Positions 52,698 to 61,150 of a DNA stretch of 64,000 bases are shown here, piece after piece (position 1 is the first letter of the stretch; the number at the start of each line of letters is the position of its first letter). The position numbers were made by a program, and so were the translations under genes. Source of the stretch: Thermoanaerobaculia bacterium (lineage in GTDB: Bacteria; Acidobacteriota; Thermoanaerobaculia; Multivoradales; JAHEKO01); contig CAMYLC010000034.1 of NCBI GenBank assembly GCA_947259195.1, positions 1 to 64,000 of the forward strand. Reading direction: 5' to 3'. The notes beneath the pieces are model-generated. The model had not been told where the DNA came from, did no database searches, and worked only from the letters and a program-made list of their open reading frames with translations.

Positions 52698-53636
52698 ATG
52701 AGTCGCTATCGCAACGCCGTACCGCAGCTTTCAGGAGGCTTCTTTCTCGCTGACGGCGGCATCGAGACGGACCTGATCTTCAACCATGGGATCGAGATCC
52801 GAGAGTTTGCGGCACATACGCTGCTGACTGATTCGGCAGGTCGGGAGGCGATGGCCAGCTACTTCCGTGAATTCTTAGCCCTGGCGGGAGAGCAAGATAC
52901 GGGGTTCATTCTCGACAGCCAGACCTGGAAGGCACATAAGCACTGGGCCGATGACCTCGGGGCTAACGAGGCTGAGCTGCGTGCTGCCAACGAAGACTCG
53001 ATCGACTTCATTGCGGGGCTGCGTGACGAGTTCTCCTCCAACTCGAAGCCGATTGTCCTCAATGGAATCATGGGCCCGAGAGGCGACGGCTATGTAGCCG
53101 ATTTGGAAGTGGCGGCGCACATAGCCGAGGACTACCACGCCCAGCAGATTGCCTGGTTGGCCGATACGCAAGTCGACATGGTGACCGGCACGACTTACAC
53201 ACAGGCGAACGAAGCCATCGGACTCGTTCGCGCTGCCCGAGCGGCAGGACTCCCCGTTGTCATTTCGTTCACGGTGGAAACCGACGGCACCCTGCCCACA
53301 GGGCAGCCACTGGGCGAGGCGATCGAGCTGGTTGACGAGGCGACTGAATCTGCCGCGGCCTACTTCGTGGTGAACTGCGCCCACCCCGATCATTTCTTCC
53401 ACTTGTTGGAAGGCAATGGCTGGGCCCGACGCATCCGTGGAATCCGCTGCAATGCCTCGCGCCTCAGTCATGCGGAGCTCGACATGTGCGAGACGCTCGA
53501 CCCCGGGAACCCCGAGGAGCTCGCCGGCCAGTACGTCGAGTTGCGAAAGCGGATGCCCTGGCTGAACATCCTGGGCGGCTGCTGTGGTACCGACCTTCGT
53601 CACATAGCCCAGATCGCCAACACTCTCTCACCGTAG
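52698..53636 (+). CDS. Homocysteine S-methyltransferase-family protein (312 aa)
   Basis: GAGGAGGT lies 8 bases before ATG 52698. FFLADGGIETDLIFNHGIEIREFAA is the N-terminal barrel strand; zinc ligands are Cys in FVVNCAHPDHF and the Cys pair in NILGGCCGTDLRHI. These bind and activate homocysteine thiolate. The methyl donor may be S-methylmethionine or betaine. No metabolic neighbours are evident. Confidence 0.88.
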   Translation: MSRYRNAVPQLSGGFFLADGGIETDLIFNHGIEIREFAAHTLLTDSAGREAMASYFREFLALAGEQDTGFILDSQTWKAHKHWADDLGANEAELRAANEDSIDFIAGLRDEFSSNSKPIVLNGIMGPRGDGYVADLEVAAHIAEDYHAQQIAWLADTQVDMVTGTTYTQANEAIGLVRAARAAGLPVVISFTVETDGTLPTGQPLGEAIELVDEATESAAAYFVVNCAHPDHFFHLLEGNGWARRIRGIRCNASRLSHAELDMCETLDPGNPEELAGQYVELRKRMPWLNILGGCCGTDLRHIAQIANTLSP

Positions 53637-53909
53637 GCCTACGGCGTACGAACTTGGACCACCAAGCTCGATACGGAGCTCGGGGTGATCATCGAGTCGC
53701 TGGAGCTGGCGAGGCTGTCGGAAGATCGAATCGATGAGGCTCTACCCCGCGCCACCTACGAGGTGACGCTGGACGACAAGGGCAGGCTGCGCTGGACGGC
53801 TCAGAGGAACGGGGAGCAGGAAATCTGGACCAAGGATCCCGAGGCCGGCTTTTGGACTCGATTCGACGTCTCGTTCATGCGGATCCTGCCCTTCAGAGGC
53901 CAGCTGTAA
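53637..53909 (+). pseudogene. 3' remnant of a ClsC-type cardiolipin synthase/PLD-family gene
   Basis: The frame continues directly after the methyltransferase stop codon: VRTWTTKLDTELGVIIESLELA, then YEVTLDDKGRLRWTA, then IWTKDPEAGFWTRFDVSFM and LPF, a stop at 53909. This matches the end of ClsC/YmdC-like phospholipase D proteins (the N-T-E-x-G-V segment to the C terminus). Both HKD catalytic motifs and about 400 upstream residues are missing. ATG/GTG-like starts inside it are not biologically meaningful. Confidence 0.65.
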
Positions 53910-53987
53910 ACCCGCTCGCCTTTCCGGTCGAGCGCAAGGTGATCAAAGCTCCGGGTGAAGGCTTCTGATCCGTATCGGAAAAGCGTC

Positions 53988-54008
53988 GGTGAAGCTGCCG
54001 GCTTCACC
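53988..54008. terminator. Possible terminator hairpin
   Basis: GGTGAAGC (53988-53995), TGCCG loop, GCTTCACC (54001-54008): perfect 8-base stem. No T-run follows. It lies between the PLD remnant and the convergent selenoprotein gene. Confidence 0.4.
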
Positions 54009-54106
54009 TGGAAACTGACTTCCACAGTCTTCTCCTACGCAGGGCTGTACTCGCGTCCTCGGCCACTGCTCGAAGCTCGAGAATCGCCCAGCAGCTGTAT
54101 AGCTGC

Positions 54107-54757
54107 CTATTCGGTGAGAGCTCTCAGGGCCTCCAGTGTCTCCGCGGGATCGGGCCGCACAGTGTAGTCCGGGTCGGTGCGGGCGTAGCGAACGATTCCG
54201 TCACGGTCAATGATGTAGCGCGCCGGCATGGGCAGGGTCCAGCTGTCGTCGCCGTTGTCGGCTTCGAGGTCGGTACCGAACTCCAAATACAGTTGCTTGA
54301 GGTCGTCCGGTAGCTGCCAGCGAAGCCCGTACCTTGCCGCGACTTCGTTGCCTGGATCATGCAGAAGATCGAAGGCCAATCGATGCTTCTTCACCAGCTC
54401 CTCAGCCACCTTTGGGAGTACGGGCGAGACTGCGATCAGCTGTGCGCCAAGGGCCTCGAAGTCTCCGTAAGATCTGTTCAGAGCCTCCAGCTCCGCGTTG
54501 CAATACGGTCACCATCGACCGCGGAAGAAGGTCAGGACGACGGGACCGCCTGAGTGAGCCTCGGAGAGACAGATCTCCCCTCCTGAGGTTCCCTTGAGCC
54601 GGAAGTCGGGTGCCTGCTGACCCTCGCGAACGGCGCGTTCAGCGATTCCCGTGTCTCTAAGGTCCCGCGTTGCCCGGTGCATCACCGCGAGAGCCGCGGT
54701 GGGGGCCTGAGCTTCGAATCCAGCCCTGATTCGGTCGAGTTGGTCTTGCAGCGTCAT
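54107..54757 (-). CDS. Peroxiredoxin-like selenoprotein (216 aa, UGA = Sec83)
   Basis: Start at ATG 54757, preceded by AAGGAG 6 bases upstream. The frame reads APDFRLKGTSGG, VVLTFFRGRW, then UGA at 54511-54509, then PYCNAELEALNRSYGDFEALGAQLIAVSP and ends LEALRALTE at 54107. In related AhpC/TSA-type (Prx-like) proteins this position is the peroxidatic Cys of the GRWCPYC motif. A UGA here with the rest of the protein in the same frame fits selenocysteine, giving a UxxC redox pair. A small hairpin follows the UGA. Conventional gene calling would split it into two false genes. Confidence 0.85.
54479..54495 (-). promoter_or_regulatory. SECIS-like hairpin after the selenocysteine UGA
   Basis: In the mRNA, 13 bases after the UGA comes CGGAGC, loop UGGAG, GCUCUG (54495-54479): six pairs including one G-U, with a GG-containing apical loop about 20 bases after the UGA. 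Bacterial SECIS elements lie just after the UGA with a short stem and a loop with G-rich start. Confidence 0.5.
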
Positions 54758-54854
54758 GCATTTCTCCTTGTTTGGCAGATTGTCTGTTGCTGCAGCTCCT
54801 ATCCTAGTCGACCTGGCGAGGGCCGGATAAACTGACCAGGTCCGCCGAGTAGTT

Positions 54855-55352
54855 GTGGACAAGGACGACATGAGGTTCCTGCTCGAGACTCCGACCCGAT
54901 TCAAATGGACCCTGAGTCTGTACCCACCACTTTGGGGTACGGGCATCTGGGTCGAGCACGTCTCCGAGAGCTTTCGTGAAGTCGTCGTGACCATGGCTTC
55001 CCGGTTCTACAACCGGAATGCGTTCGGCGCCCATTTCGGCGGCAGCCTGGCGGCCATGACGGATCCGTTCCCGACCCTGATGTTGATGAGGGTGTTGGGT
55101 CCCGATTACCGGATCATCGACTCCGAAACGCACATTCAGTTTCTGGCGCAGGCCCGGGGCAGAGTGAAGGCCCGCTTCTCGATTGGTGACGAGATGCTGG
55201 CCGAGATCCGCGCTGCGACAGCCGGCGGTGACAAATACACCGCGGTCTTTCCTGTGGGGGTCACCGATGAGGGGGGAGCCGTGGTGGCGAAAGTCGAAAA
55301 GGGGATCTACATTCGCTTGCGGCGGGAGCTGCGCCCCGCGGTGTCTGGGTAG
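54855..55352 (+). CDS. DUF4442 hotdog-fold protein (165 aa)
   Basis: GTG 54855 or ATG 54870. Hotdog-like core: SFREVVVTMASRFYNRNAFGAHFGGSLAAMTDPFPTLMLMRVLG, then DSETHIQFLAQARGRVKARF and YTAVFPVGVTDEGGAVVAKVEKGIYIRL. DUF4442 proteins are related to acyl-CoA thioesterases. Divergent from the selenoprotein gene with 97 bases between starts. Confidence 0.82.
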   Translation: MDKDDMRFLLETPTRFKWTLSLYPPLWGTGIWVEHVSESFREVVVTMASRFYNRNAFGAHFGGSLAAMTDPFPTLMLMRVLGPDYRIIDSETHIQFLAQARGRVKARFSIGDEMLAEIRAATAGGDKYTAVFPVGVTDEGGAVVAKVEKGIYIRLRRELRPAVSG

Positions 55353-55439
55353 GTTCGGGTCACCGAAGACGCGGTCTACACAGGGATCTTGGCGTGTCTC
55401 TGTATGATGGGCCTGTTCTGCAGAAAAGGAGGCAATCCC

Positions 55440-56732
55440 ATGCGTGTTGGAAGACAATTCTGGGAGCCGTGGATTTGGATCTGCGTCTTGGTGGTGGTTC
55501 TGCTGGCGAGCGTGCCGACCGGAGCCGCAGAGTTCAAGACCGGCAAGGAAGTGACGATCGAGAAGGATGAGGTCATTGAAGACGACCTGTACATGACAGG
55601 CGAGACCATGACGGTCAAGGGCATCGTGAAGGGCGACGTCGTGGCCTCGGGCAAGGTGGTGCGAATCGAGGGAGTCGTCGAAGGGGACGTGATGGCCGCC
55701 GGTCAGGCGGTAGTGATCGATGGCGAGGTGCGTGACGACGTGCGCATCGCGGGGATGACGTTGAAGCTGGGTGAGGCAGCCAGGGTCGGAGACGATCTCT
55801 TCGCAGCCGGGTTCAGTTTCGAGAGTGAAGGAGGCAGTCAGGTCGCGGGCAGGACAAGCCTGACCGGGTATCAGGCGCTGGTTGCCGGAGAGCACCAAGG
55901 GGATCTGGTTGGCGCCTTGGTCGGCCTCCAGATTGAAGGGCGGGTCGATGGCAACGTCCAGGCCGCGGTCGAGAGTGAAGCAGGACCGGCGTGGTGGACC
56001 CAGTTCATGCAGTCTCCGGTGCCGCTCCCAACTGTGGATCCCGGGCTGACCTTGGGATCGGGTGCGCGAGTGGGAGGGGATCTCTCGTATAAGTCGAAGG
56101 CCGCTGCGGAGATCGCGGATGGTGCCCTCGTTACAGGGGAGACCGAGCACGCGGTCGTAGAGTTAGCCGAGGCACCAGCGGCCCGACCGGGGCAGCGCCT
56201 GGCAAAGGTCCTCCGCTGGTTTGTGGCGCTGTTCCTGTTCGGCGCACTCCTGCTCTGGCTGGTGCCCGACAAGATGAACGGGGTCGCCAAAGCCGTCTTG
56301 GATCGCCCGGTGGCGAGCTTCGGATGGGGTATTGTCACCCTGATCGGATTTCCGCTGGCCATGACGCTGGTCCTCGTGGTGACCCTCGTGTTGGCCATGG
56401 TCTTCGGCTTCATGACCCTGGGCAAGCTGGTGGCTCTGGTCGTCATTCTAGGTTTGCTGATCGAGATTCTGCTGGTGACGAAACTGTGGATTGCCGTCAG
56501 TTTTTTGGCTCCGGTGATCGTCTCCTTTGCGGGTGGGCGCTTTCTCATGACGCGAGGAGGGGCCGTCGAGAAGAGCCGCTACCTGAATTTGCTCGTGGGT
56601 TTGGCTTTGCTTGCGTTATTCGGCCTGGTTCCATTCGTCGGAGCCCTAGTGTGCTGGCTGGTGGTGCTCATCGGCCTCGGAGCAGGCTCTTACTGGGCGG
56701 TTCGGTACCTCACGCGCTCTGGGGATGAGTGA
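55440..56732 (+). CDS. Bactofilin-like repeat domain on a membrane anchor (430 aa)
   Basis: AGGAGG lies 7 bases before ATG 55440. Signal/anchor WIWICVLVVVLLASVPTGAAE, then a right-handed beta-helix-like series of short repeats (MTVKGIVKGDVVASGKVVRIEGVVEGDVMAAGQAVVIDGEVRDDVRIAG), like bactofilins. About five membrane segments follow from residue 255 (FVALFLFGALLLWL, VTLIGFPLAMTLVLVVTLVLAMVFGFMTL). Combination known in polymer-forming membrane proteins of unknown role. Probably at the cell envelope. Confidence 0.8.
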   Translation: MRVGRQFWEPWIWICVLVVVLLASVPTGAAEFKTGKEVTIEKDEVIEDDLYMTGETMTVKGIVKGDVVASGKVVRIEGVVEGDVMAAGQAVVIDGEVRDDVRIAGMTLKLGEAARVGDDLFAAGFSFESEGGSQVAGRTSLTGYQALVAGEHQGDLVGALVGLQIEGRVDGNVQAAVESEAGPAWWTQFMQSPVPLPTVDPGLTLGSGARVGGDLSYKSKAAAEIADGALVTGETEHAVVELAEAPAARPGQRLAKVLRWFVALFLFGALLLWLVPDKMNGVAKAVLDRPVASFGWGIVTLIGFPLAMTLVLVVTLVLAMVFGFMTLGKLVALVVILGLLIEILLVTKLWIAVSFLAPVIVSFAGGRFLMTRGGAVEKSRYLNLLVGLALLALFGLVPFVGALVCWLVVLIGLGAGSYWAVRYLTRSGDE

Positions 56733-56773
56733 CGGAGTGGCTCGGGCTCTCTCGATACGACGGAGATAGAATC

Positions 56774-57646
56774 ATGAGCAGAGTTCTCCTCATCGCCTTA
56801 TTGGGCCTTGGCCTCTCGGTTTCGGTCTGCGCTCAGAGCGGCACGACCGTTGCTTCGATCACCACGACGGCGGCGATTGGCTCCGCCGATGGGGTTCGGA
56901 TCGCGTATACCTCGACCAGGACAGGCACGCCGGCAATCGTCTTCATCCACGGAGGCTATGCCGATCAGACCTTCTGGAAGGAGCAAATAGAGCCCCTGTC
57001 CGAGCGTTTTCAGGTGGTTACACTCGATCTCGCCGGGCACGGCGCCTCGGGCAAGCGGCACCGCGAGTGGACGATGGACATGTATGGTGAGGATGTCAGC
57101 TCGGTCGTCAGGGCGCTCGACCTCGAGTCCATAGTTCTCGTTGGCAACTCTCTTGGTGGCCCCGTAGCCATCGCCGCGGCAAAGAAGCTGCCGGGCACGG
57201 TTCGCGGCATCGTCGCCGTCGACACATTTCAGGATGTCCAGGGGGAGTGGACGGAGGAGGCTCGACAGGCATTCGTTCAGTCTCTGAAGGATGACTTCCC
57301 GGCAGCTTGTGAGGCCATGGTGAAGCAGCTGCTACTCGAGGGCACGGACCCCGTGCTCTACGCCTGGGTCGAGGATAAGATGTGCGGGTTCGATTCGGAA
57401 GTCGCACCGCGTGTCGTCGAGGGGTTCCTGGACTATGACCTGGCAGCGGAGTTCGCCGGTGCCGAGGTGCCGATCCGGGCGATCCTTGGTGAGACCATTC
57501 CCCTGAATCTCGAGGGCAACCGCGAGCTCAGACCTGACTTCGGTGCGGTCGTCATGGAGGGCTGCGGGCACTACCCGATGCTCGAGCGGCCGGAGGAGTT
57601 CAACCGACATCTCGTGGCCTACATCGAGGAGCTCAGGATCGAGTAG
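56774..57646 (+). CDS. Secreted alpha/beta hydrolase (290 aa)
   Basis: GGAG lies 9 bases before ATG 56774. Signal peptide (VLLIALLGLGLSVSVCAQ). Oxyanion VFIHGGYADQTFW, LDLAGHGASGKR, nucleophile LVGNSLGGPVAIAAAK, GILGET-type acid segment RAILGETIPL and VMEGCGHYPMLERPEEFNR (His). All three catalytic positions are present. A haloperoxidase/esterase-like periplasmic or secreted enzyme; substrate unknown. Confidence 0.87.
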   Translation: MSRVLLIALLGLGLSVSVCAQSGTTVASITTTAAIGSADGVRIAYTSTRTGTPAIVFIHGGYADQTFWKEQIEPLSERFQVVTLDLAGHGASGKRHREWTMDMYGEDVSSVVRALDLESIVLVGNSLGGPVAIAAAKKLPGTVRGIVAVDTFQDVQGEWTEEARQAFVQSLKDDFPAACEAMVKQLLLEGTDPVLYAWVEDKMCGFDSEVAPRVVEGFLDYDLAAEFAGAEVPIRAILGETIPLNLEGNRELRPDFGAVVMEGCGHYPMLERPEEFNRHLVAYIEELRIE

Positions 57647-57671
57647 ATCGTCCCGGGTGCCGGCAGGTTTG

Positions 57672-58049
57672 CTATCTCGATACGGGTCGTAGCCGGAAAG
57701 AGTAGGCGTACGCCTGCGGCTCCAGCGTGTACTGCGGGCACGGCCGGGCACCCCAGCTGTCGTCGCCTCCCGCACCGGTCTGCTTGTAGTCGAGGTTGAT
57801 GGTGACGAAGTCTCTCGGCTGCATCTCGTAGAGGTGCTTGGCCTCTTCCATGTCCTCGGTGGTGTAGCGATGGGCGCTGACGCTGAGCAAAGGCATACCG
57901 ACAGCCTCGATGCCCTTGCCATCGGAACGAGTCATGCAGACCCACCGCACATCGGTCTTGTTGCCGTTCTCTTGAGGCTCTGAGTAGTCGAAGTACTGCT
58001 CCTCGACGCTGCCGCTGTAGACACCGACTGCTGCGCCTGTTTTGCGGCC
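57672..58049 (-). pseudogene. 3' remnant of a GH2 beta-galactosidase (LacZ small domain)
   Basis: The minus frame reads [20 protein letters not shown], then PQENGNKTDVRWVCM, MPLLSVSAHRYTTEDMEEA, RDFVTINLDYKQTG and AGGDDSWGARPCPQY, a clear end of LacZ (small domain, DDSWG). The 5' part, about 900 residues and the catalytic barrel, is missing. Homology begins at about 58049, exactly where a carboxylesterase begins on the other strand. Confidence 0.8.
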
Positions 58050-59045
58050 CTGGAGTGGATTCAGCGAAACATCGCAGCCTTTGGCGGCGACCCCGAGCGG
58101 GTGACTGTCTTCGGCGAGTCCGCTGGCGCCACCAACATCGCCTACCTGATGAGGTTGCCACTGGCAAAAGGGCTTTTTCAGCGCGCCATCATGCAGAGCG
58201 GTGGCTACGCAGTCAGCGAGTATCGGTCCCTGGCCGAGGTGGAGGCGATCGGGGAGGGGCTCGTGGCGACCCTCGGTTTCGACAAGGCTGAAGATGTCAC
58301 CGCAGCACTGAGGGCAGCGGATGCCGAAGATCTTCTCCGCACCGTGCTCGAGGATTACTGGAACTGGTCAAGCGTTCCGAACGTGGACGGCTGGGTGCTG
58401 GAGGAGGCGCCTGCCCAGGTCCTCGAGTCGGGTCGCCAGGCCCCGGTCCCATTGCTGATCGGTTTCAACAGCAACGAGTGGACGACTTTGGGCTATTACT
58501 CCCCGGATGCCACGCTAGAGGGATTTCACGAAGCGCTCTGCGGAGCTTACGACGAGAGTGCAGATCGAGCGCTCGAGTTCTACCCGGCGTCGACCGATGA
58601 AGAGGCGGCAGTGGCGATGGAGGTTTGGCAAACCGATTCGACGTTTACATGTCCATCCAGATTCATCGCAGACAGGATGGGCCGGGCCTCGAGCGAGGCT
58701 TTCTTCTATGTGTTGACTCGCTCGGTGCCAGGGCCAGGGGGAGACCAGCTCGGTGCCTATCACGGAGCCGAGACCGCGTACGTGACGGACAATCTGACCC
58801 TCGAGACGTGGGTTTCTCGCGACGACCGTGATCAGCAACTTGCCGATGTGATGTCCGACTACTGGGTCCAGTTTGCGATTTCGGGCGAACCCAACGGTGG
58901 CGAAAACCCGACTTGGCCGATCTACAGCTCCGAGTCCCGGAGTTACCTCGAGATCGGAGACCCGATCAGGGCGGGCAGCGGCATCCGCCCCAAGCATTGC
59001 GACCTGTATGACGAGCTGTATAACCCGTGGCTCGGAGGCGGATAG
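58041..59045 (+). pseudogene. 5'-truncated type-B carboxylesterase
   Basis: Homology begins abruptly at [19 protein letters not shown] and continues [16 protein letters not shown] (nucleophile Ser), [15 protein letters not shown] (acid), [12 protein letters not shown] (His) to a full C terminus. The N-terminal part with the oxyanion HGGG motif and any signal peptide is absent. The first in-frame start-like codon gives VTVFGE, inside the domain, so a functional product is unlikely. It meets the LacZ remnant head to head at 58041-58049. Confidence 0.78.
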
Positions 59046-59124
59046 CAGGGGGGCAGCGCCCGTTCTCCAGCGCGTCGGACTGGTACCCGACCAACAGGCC
59101 CGCGAGATCGGCCCATCGTCGAGC

Positions 59125-59517
59125 TCAGATCAGTTCCACGTCAGCGAGATTCCCCGGAGCTGCTGCGAGGCCCTGGTCGCTGGTCAACAAAGTGGCCTCG
59201 AGAACCTCGGCCAGCGCCACGTACGTAGCGTCGTAGGCTGTGAGGTTCTCCCGCAGGGCCCAGATTCGCGGCAGTAGCTGAGTGTGCGGGTACCGCTCGA
59301 GATCGAGATCAGCAAGGTGCTGCAGTGCCATGCGTCCCCGTTCCGCCGACAGGGAGCCGGAGAGCACGTATTTGCGGACTGCTTGGGATACTTCGATGTC
59401 GATGAGGTGAGGTGCGTGAAGCGATGTCCTGGGTGGCCGGATGCGCTCTGCGAGCCGCCTGCCCGAGGAAGTGACGAGAAGAATCTCGAGGAGAGCAGAA
59501 GCGTCGAGGACGATCAA
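59125..59517 (-). CDS. VapC-type PIN-domain toxin of locus 3 (130 aa)
   Basis: Standard VapC: MIVLDASALLEILL (Asp4), PHLIDIEVSQAVRKYV (Asp/Glu), LTAYDATYVALAEVLEATLLTSDQGLA (catalytic Asp residues) and ADVELI end. Overlaps the antitoxin by 4 bases (ATGA). Together with loci 1 and 2 this is the third PIN toxin in 64 kb. Confidence 0.92.
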   Translation of the reverse strand: MIVLDASALLEILLVTSSGRRLAERIRPPRTSLHAPHLIDIEVSQAVRKYVLSGSLSAERGRMALQHLADLDLERYPHTQLLPRIWALRENLTAYDATYVALAEVLEATLLTSDQGLAAAPGNLADVELI

Positions 59518-59744
59518 CGAGAATCCCGTTCGCTGCGAATCATTTCAGCCGGTGAGGGCTCGACTTCGACCCCTGGCAGCTTCGCCAGGCGATCGAGTAG
59601 CTCATTCCGAGGAGGCCGCTCGATCACTCGCGTGAGCTCCTGCAGGATGAACTCGGACATGGTCATGCCGGAGAGCGACGCTCGCGCCTTGATCTGTCGG
59701 TGAATCGCATCCGGCACATTTCGAATCTGAATCATAGTGGACAT
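59514..59744 (-). CDS. FitA-type ribbon-helix-helix antitoxin of locus 3 (76 aa)
   Basis: MIQIRNVPDAIHRQIKARASLSGMTMSEFILQEL is the ribbon-helix-helix DNA-binding half typical of FitA/VapB antitoxins; the tail LDRLAKLPGVEVEPSPAEMIR binds the toxin. ATG 59744 lies 6 bases after the -10 box; an in-frame ATG at 59735 also exists. Confidence 0.87.
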   Translation of the reverse strand: MSTMIQIRNVPDAIHRQIKARASLSGMTMSEFILQELTRVIERPPRNELLDRLAKLPGVEVEPSPAEMIRSERDSR

Positions 59745-59779
59745 GCCAAGAGTATGTTTTCATCACTATTACATGTCAA
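59740..59779 (-). promoter_or_regulatory. Promoter and operator of toxin-antitoxin locus 3
   Basis: Minus strand: -35 TTGACA (59779-59774, perfect), 17-base spacer, -10 CATACT (59756-59751), 6 bases, ATG 59744. Inverted repeat GACATG (59740-59745) and CATGTC (59772-59777) overlaps the -35 box and the start codon. Leaderless, autorepressed transcript predicted. Confidence 0.65.
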
Positions 59780-59841
59780 GAGAAAATCTTCCAAGGCCGC
59801 CCTCGCGTCTTACTGACGGGAGCTCGTACTGCAATCTTGCT

Positions 59842-61150
59842 TCAATCGTTGGTTCCTTGTGGCGTTGGGATAACCCGTAGGGTGTTGTAGGCGAAGTCGA
59901 CGTCTTTGGCGGCGGAAAAGGCTTTGAGGATGTCCCGGTTGACCGCGTCGATCAGGACACTGCGACGACGCGGGTGGGCCATGAATCGCAGTCGCAGCTC
60001 GATTCCACTATCGGCGGTCCAGGTGCGAACTCTGGGTGCCGTGTTGTCGACCTTGATAACAAAGTTCGCAGCGGCCTCCGTGACCCTCTTGCAGGGCGAT
60101 CGCCACACCGGCCAGGACGACGCCGATACCGGTGAATAGATGCGGGAATTGCCGCAGAAAGATGATCGCCAGCCCGATCGTCAGGACCAGCGTCATGGCA
60201 ATCGACAGAGTCCGATTGGCGGCGTATCGCCGATACGGGTCCTCCACGTGACGGGAGACGAGGAAATGTAGGAGCATAAGGAGGCCCACGACCGCCAGCA
60301 ACAGACCCAAGGAGATGACTAGCTGGCGCTGCCAGCGCTGGTACTCGGCAGCCTCACGTTCTGCCACTTCCTCCTTGATGCGCCGTGTTGTTTCCGCCGG
60401 TACCAAGCGACTGCGCAAATCGGTCATTCGATCTTCGAGCAGTCGTTCCTCTTCGACCCATCGTTGCCTGTCCGAGGTGAGCTCCTGCCGCCGCTCGCGA
60501 TCCAGCTGGCGTCCTTCATCGAGCCACTGATTGATCTGGTCGGTGCCGCGACGGAGGCTCTCTTGTCGGTTTTCGAGGATCTCGATCTCGGCACGCAGAG
60601 TGTCGACACGCTGCCTGGCCAAGGTTGCCTCCAACTCGGCCTGGTTGACCTGACCTCGCCACTGGATGGTGTCGAGGAAGGGTGCTCCCGAGGTGTCCTG
60701 GGACGTTCGCTGGACGCCTTCCCCGGTTGTCAGTTCGGCTTGCTCGCGGTTGATCTGAAATCGCTCCGCCGTCCAGTCGTAGAGCTTCTGCTCGGCTGCG
60801 ACGTCGTCGCGAAGACTCGACACCCATTCCTCGGCAACATCCAGTGCATGCCCGGCAGCCTCGATCTGCTTTGGATCACCGCTTTCCTCGGCCGCCGCCA
60901 ATGCGGCCCTTGACTGTGGAAGATCCTGCTCCCGTTCAGACAACTCCTGCCGCAAAGACTCGACCCTTGTGAACGTGGCCGTCATCTCCCGCCGGCTCTG
61001 CTCCAGGCGGTCCGCGGCGGTAGTATCGGCGGTGTGGGTCGAATCGTCGGTCGACCGCTCGTCCTCCTGCGCCCACAGCGGCGAGGCAGCCATGAGGCTG
61101 ATGAATGCGAAGGCGCTCAGGAAGCGAAGAGCTCTGGTTGTCGCAGTCAT
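59842..61150 (-). pseudogene. MscS-family channel gene with internal deletion and frameshift
   Basis: The N-terminal frame (61150 to about 60090) has a signal peptide, a long coiled coil (RLEQSRREMTATFTRVESLRQ; EIEILENRQESLRR) and two membrane segments ending GIGVVLAGVAIALQE, the start of the MscS pore helix. Then it stops making sense. A second frame, +1 shifted, carries VTEAAANFVIKVDNTAPRV, SGIELRLRFMAHPRRRS and DVDFAYNTLRVIPT, the C-terminal MscS domain. About 150 residues of the pore helix and beta domain are missing between. A functional channel is unlikely. Confidence 0.8.

Noticed and set aside
54107..54757. Peroxiredoxin as an ordinary nonsense-mutated pseudogene
   Set aside because: The only stop is a UGA exactly at the redox-active residue, the rest is intact in frame, and a hairpin follows; selenocysteine is the simpler reading, though not proven here.
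54804..56150. 448-codon minus-strand frame across the DUF4442 and bactofilin-like genes
   Set aside because: Crosses two well-supported genes with ribosome sites; His-rich low-complexity text typical of antisense reading.
57672..59045. LacZ and carboxylesterase as two functional divergent genes
   Set aside because: Both lack their N-terminal parts and start codons with ribosome sites; homology begins mid-domain on both strands.
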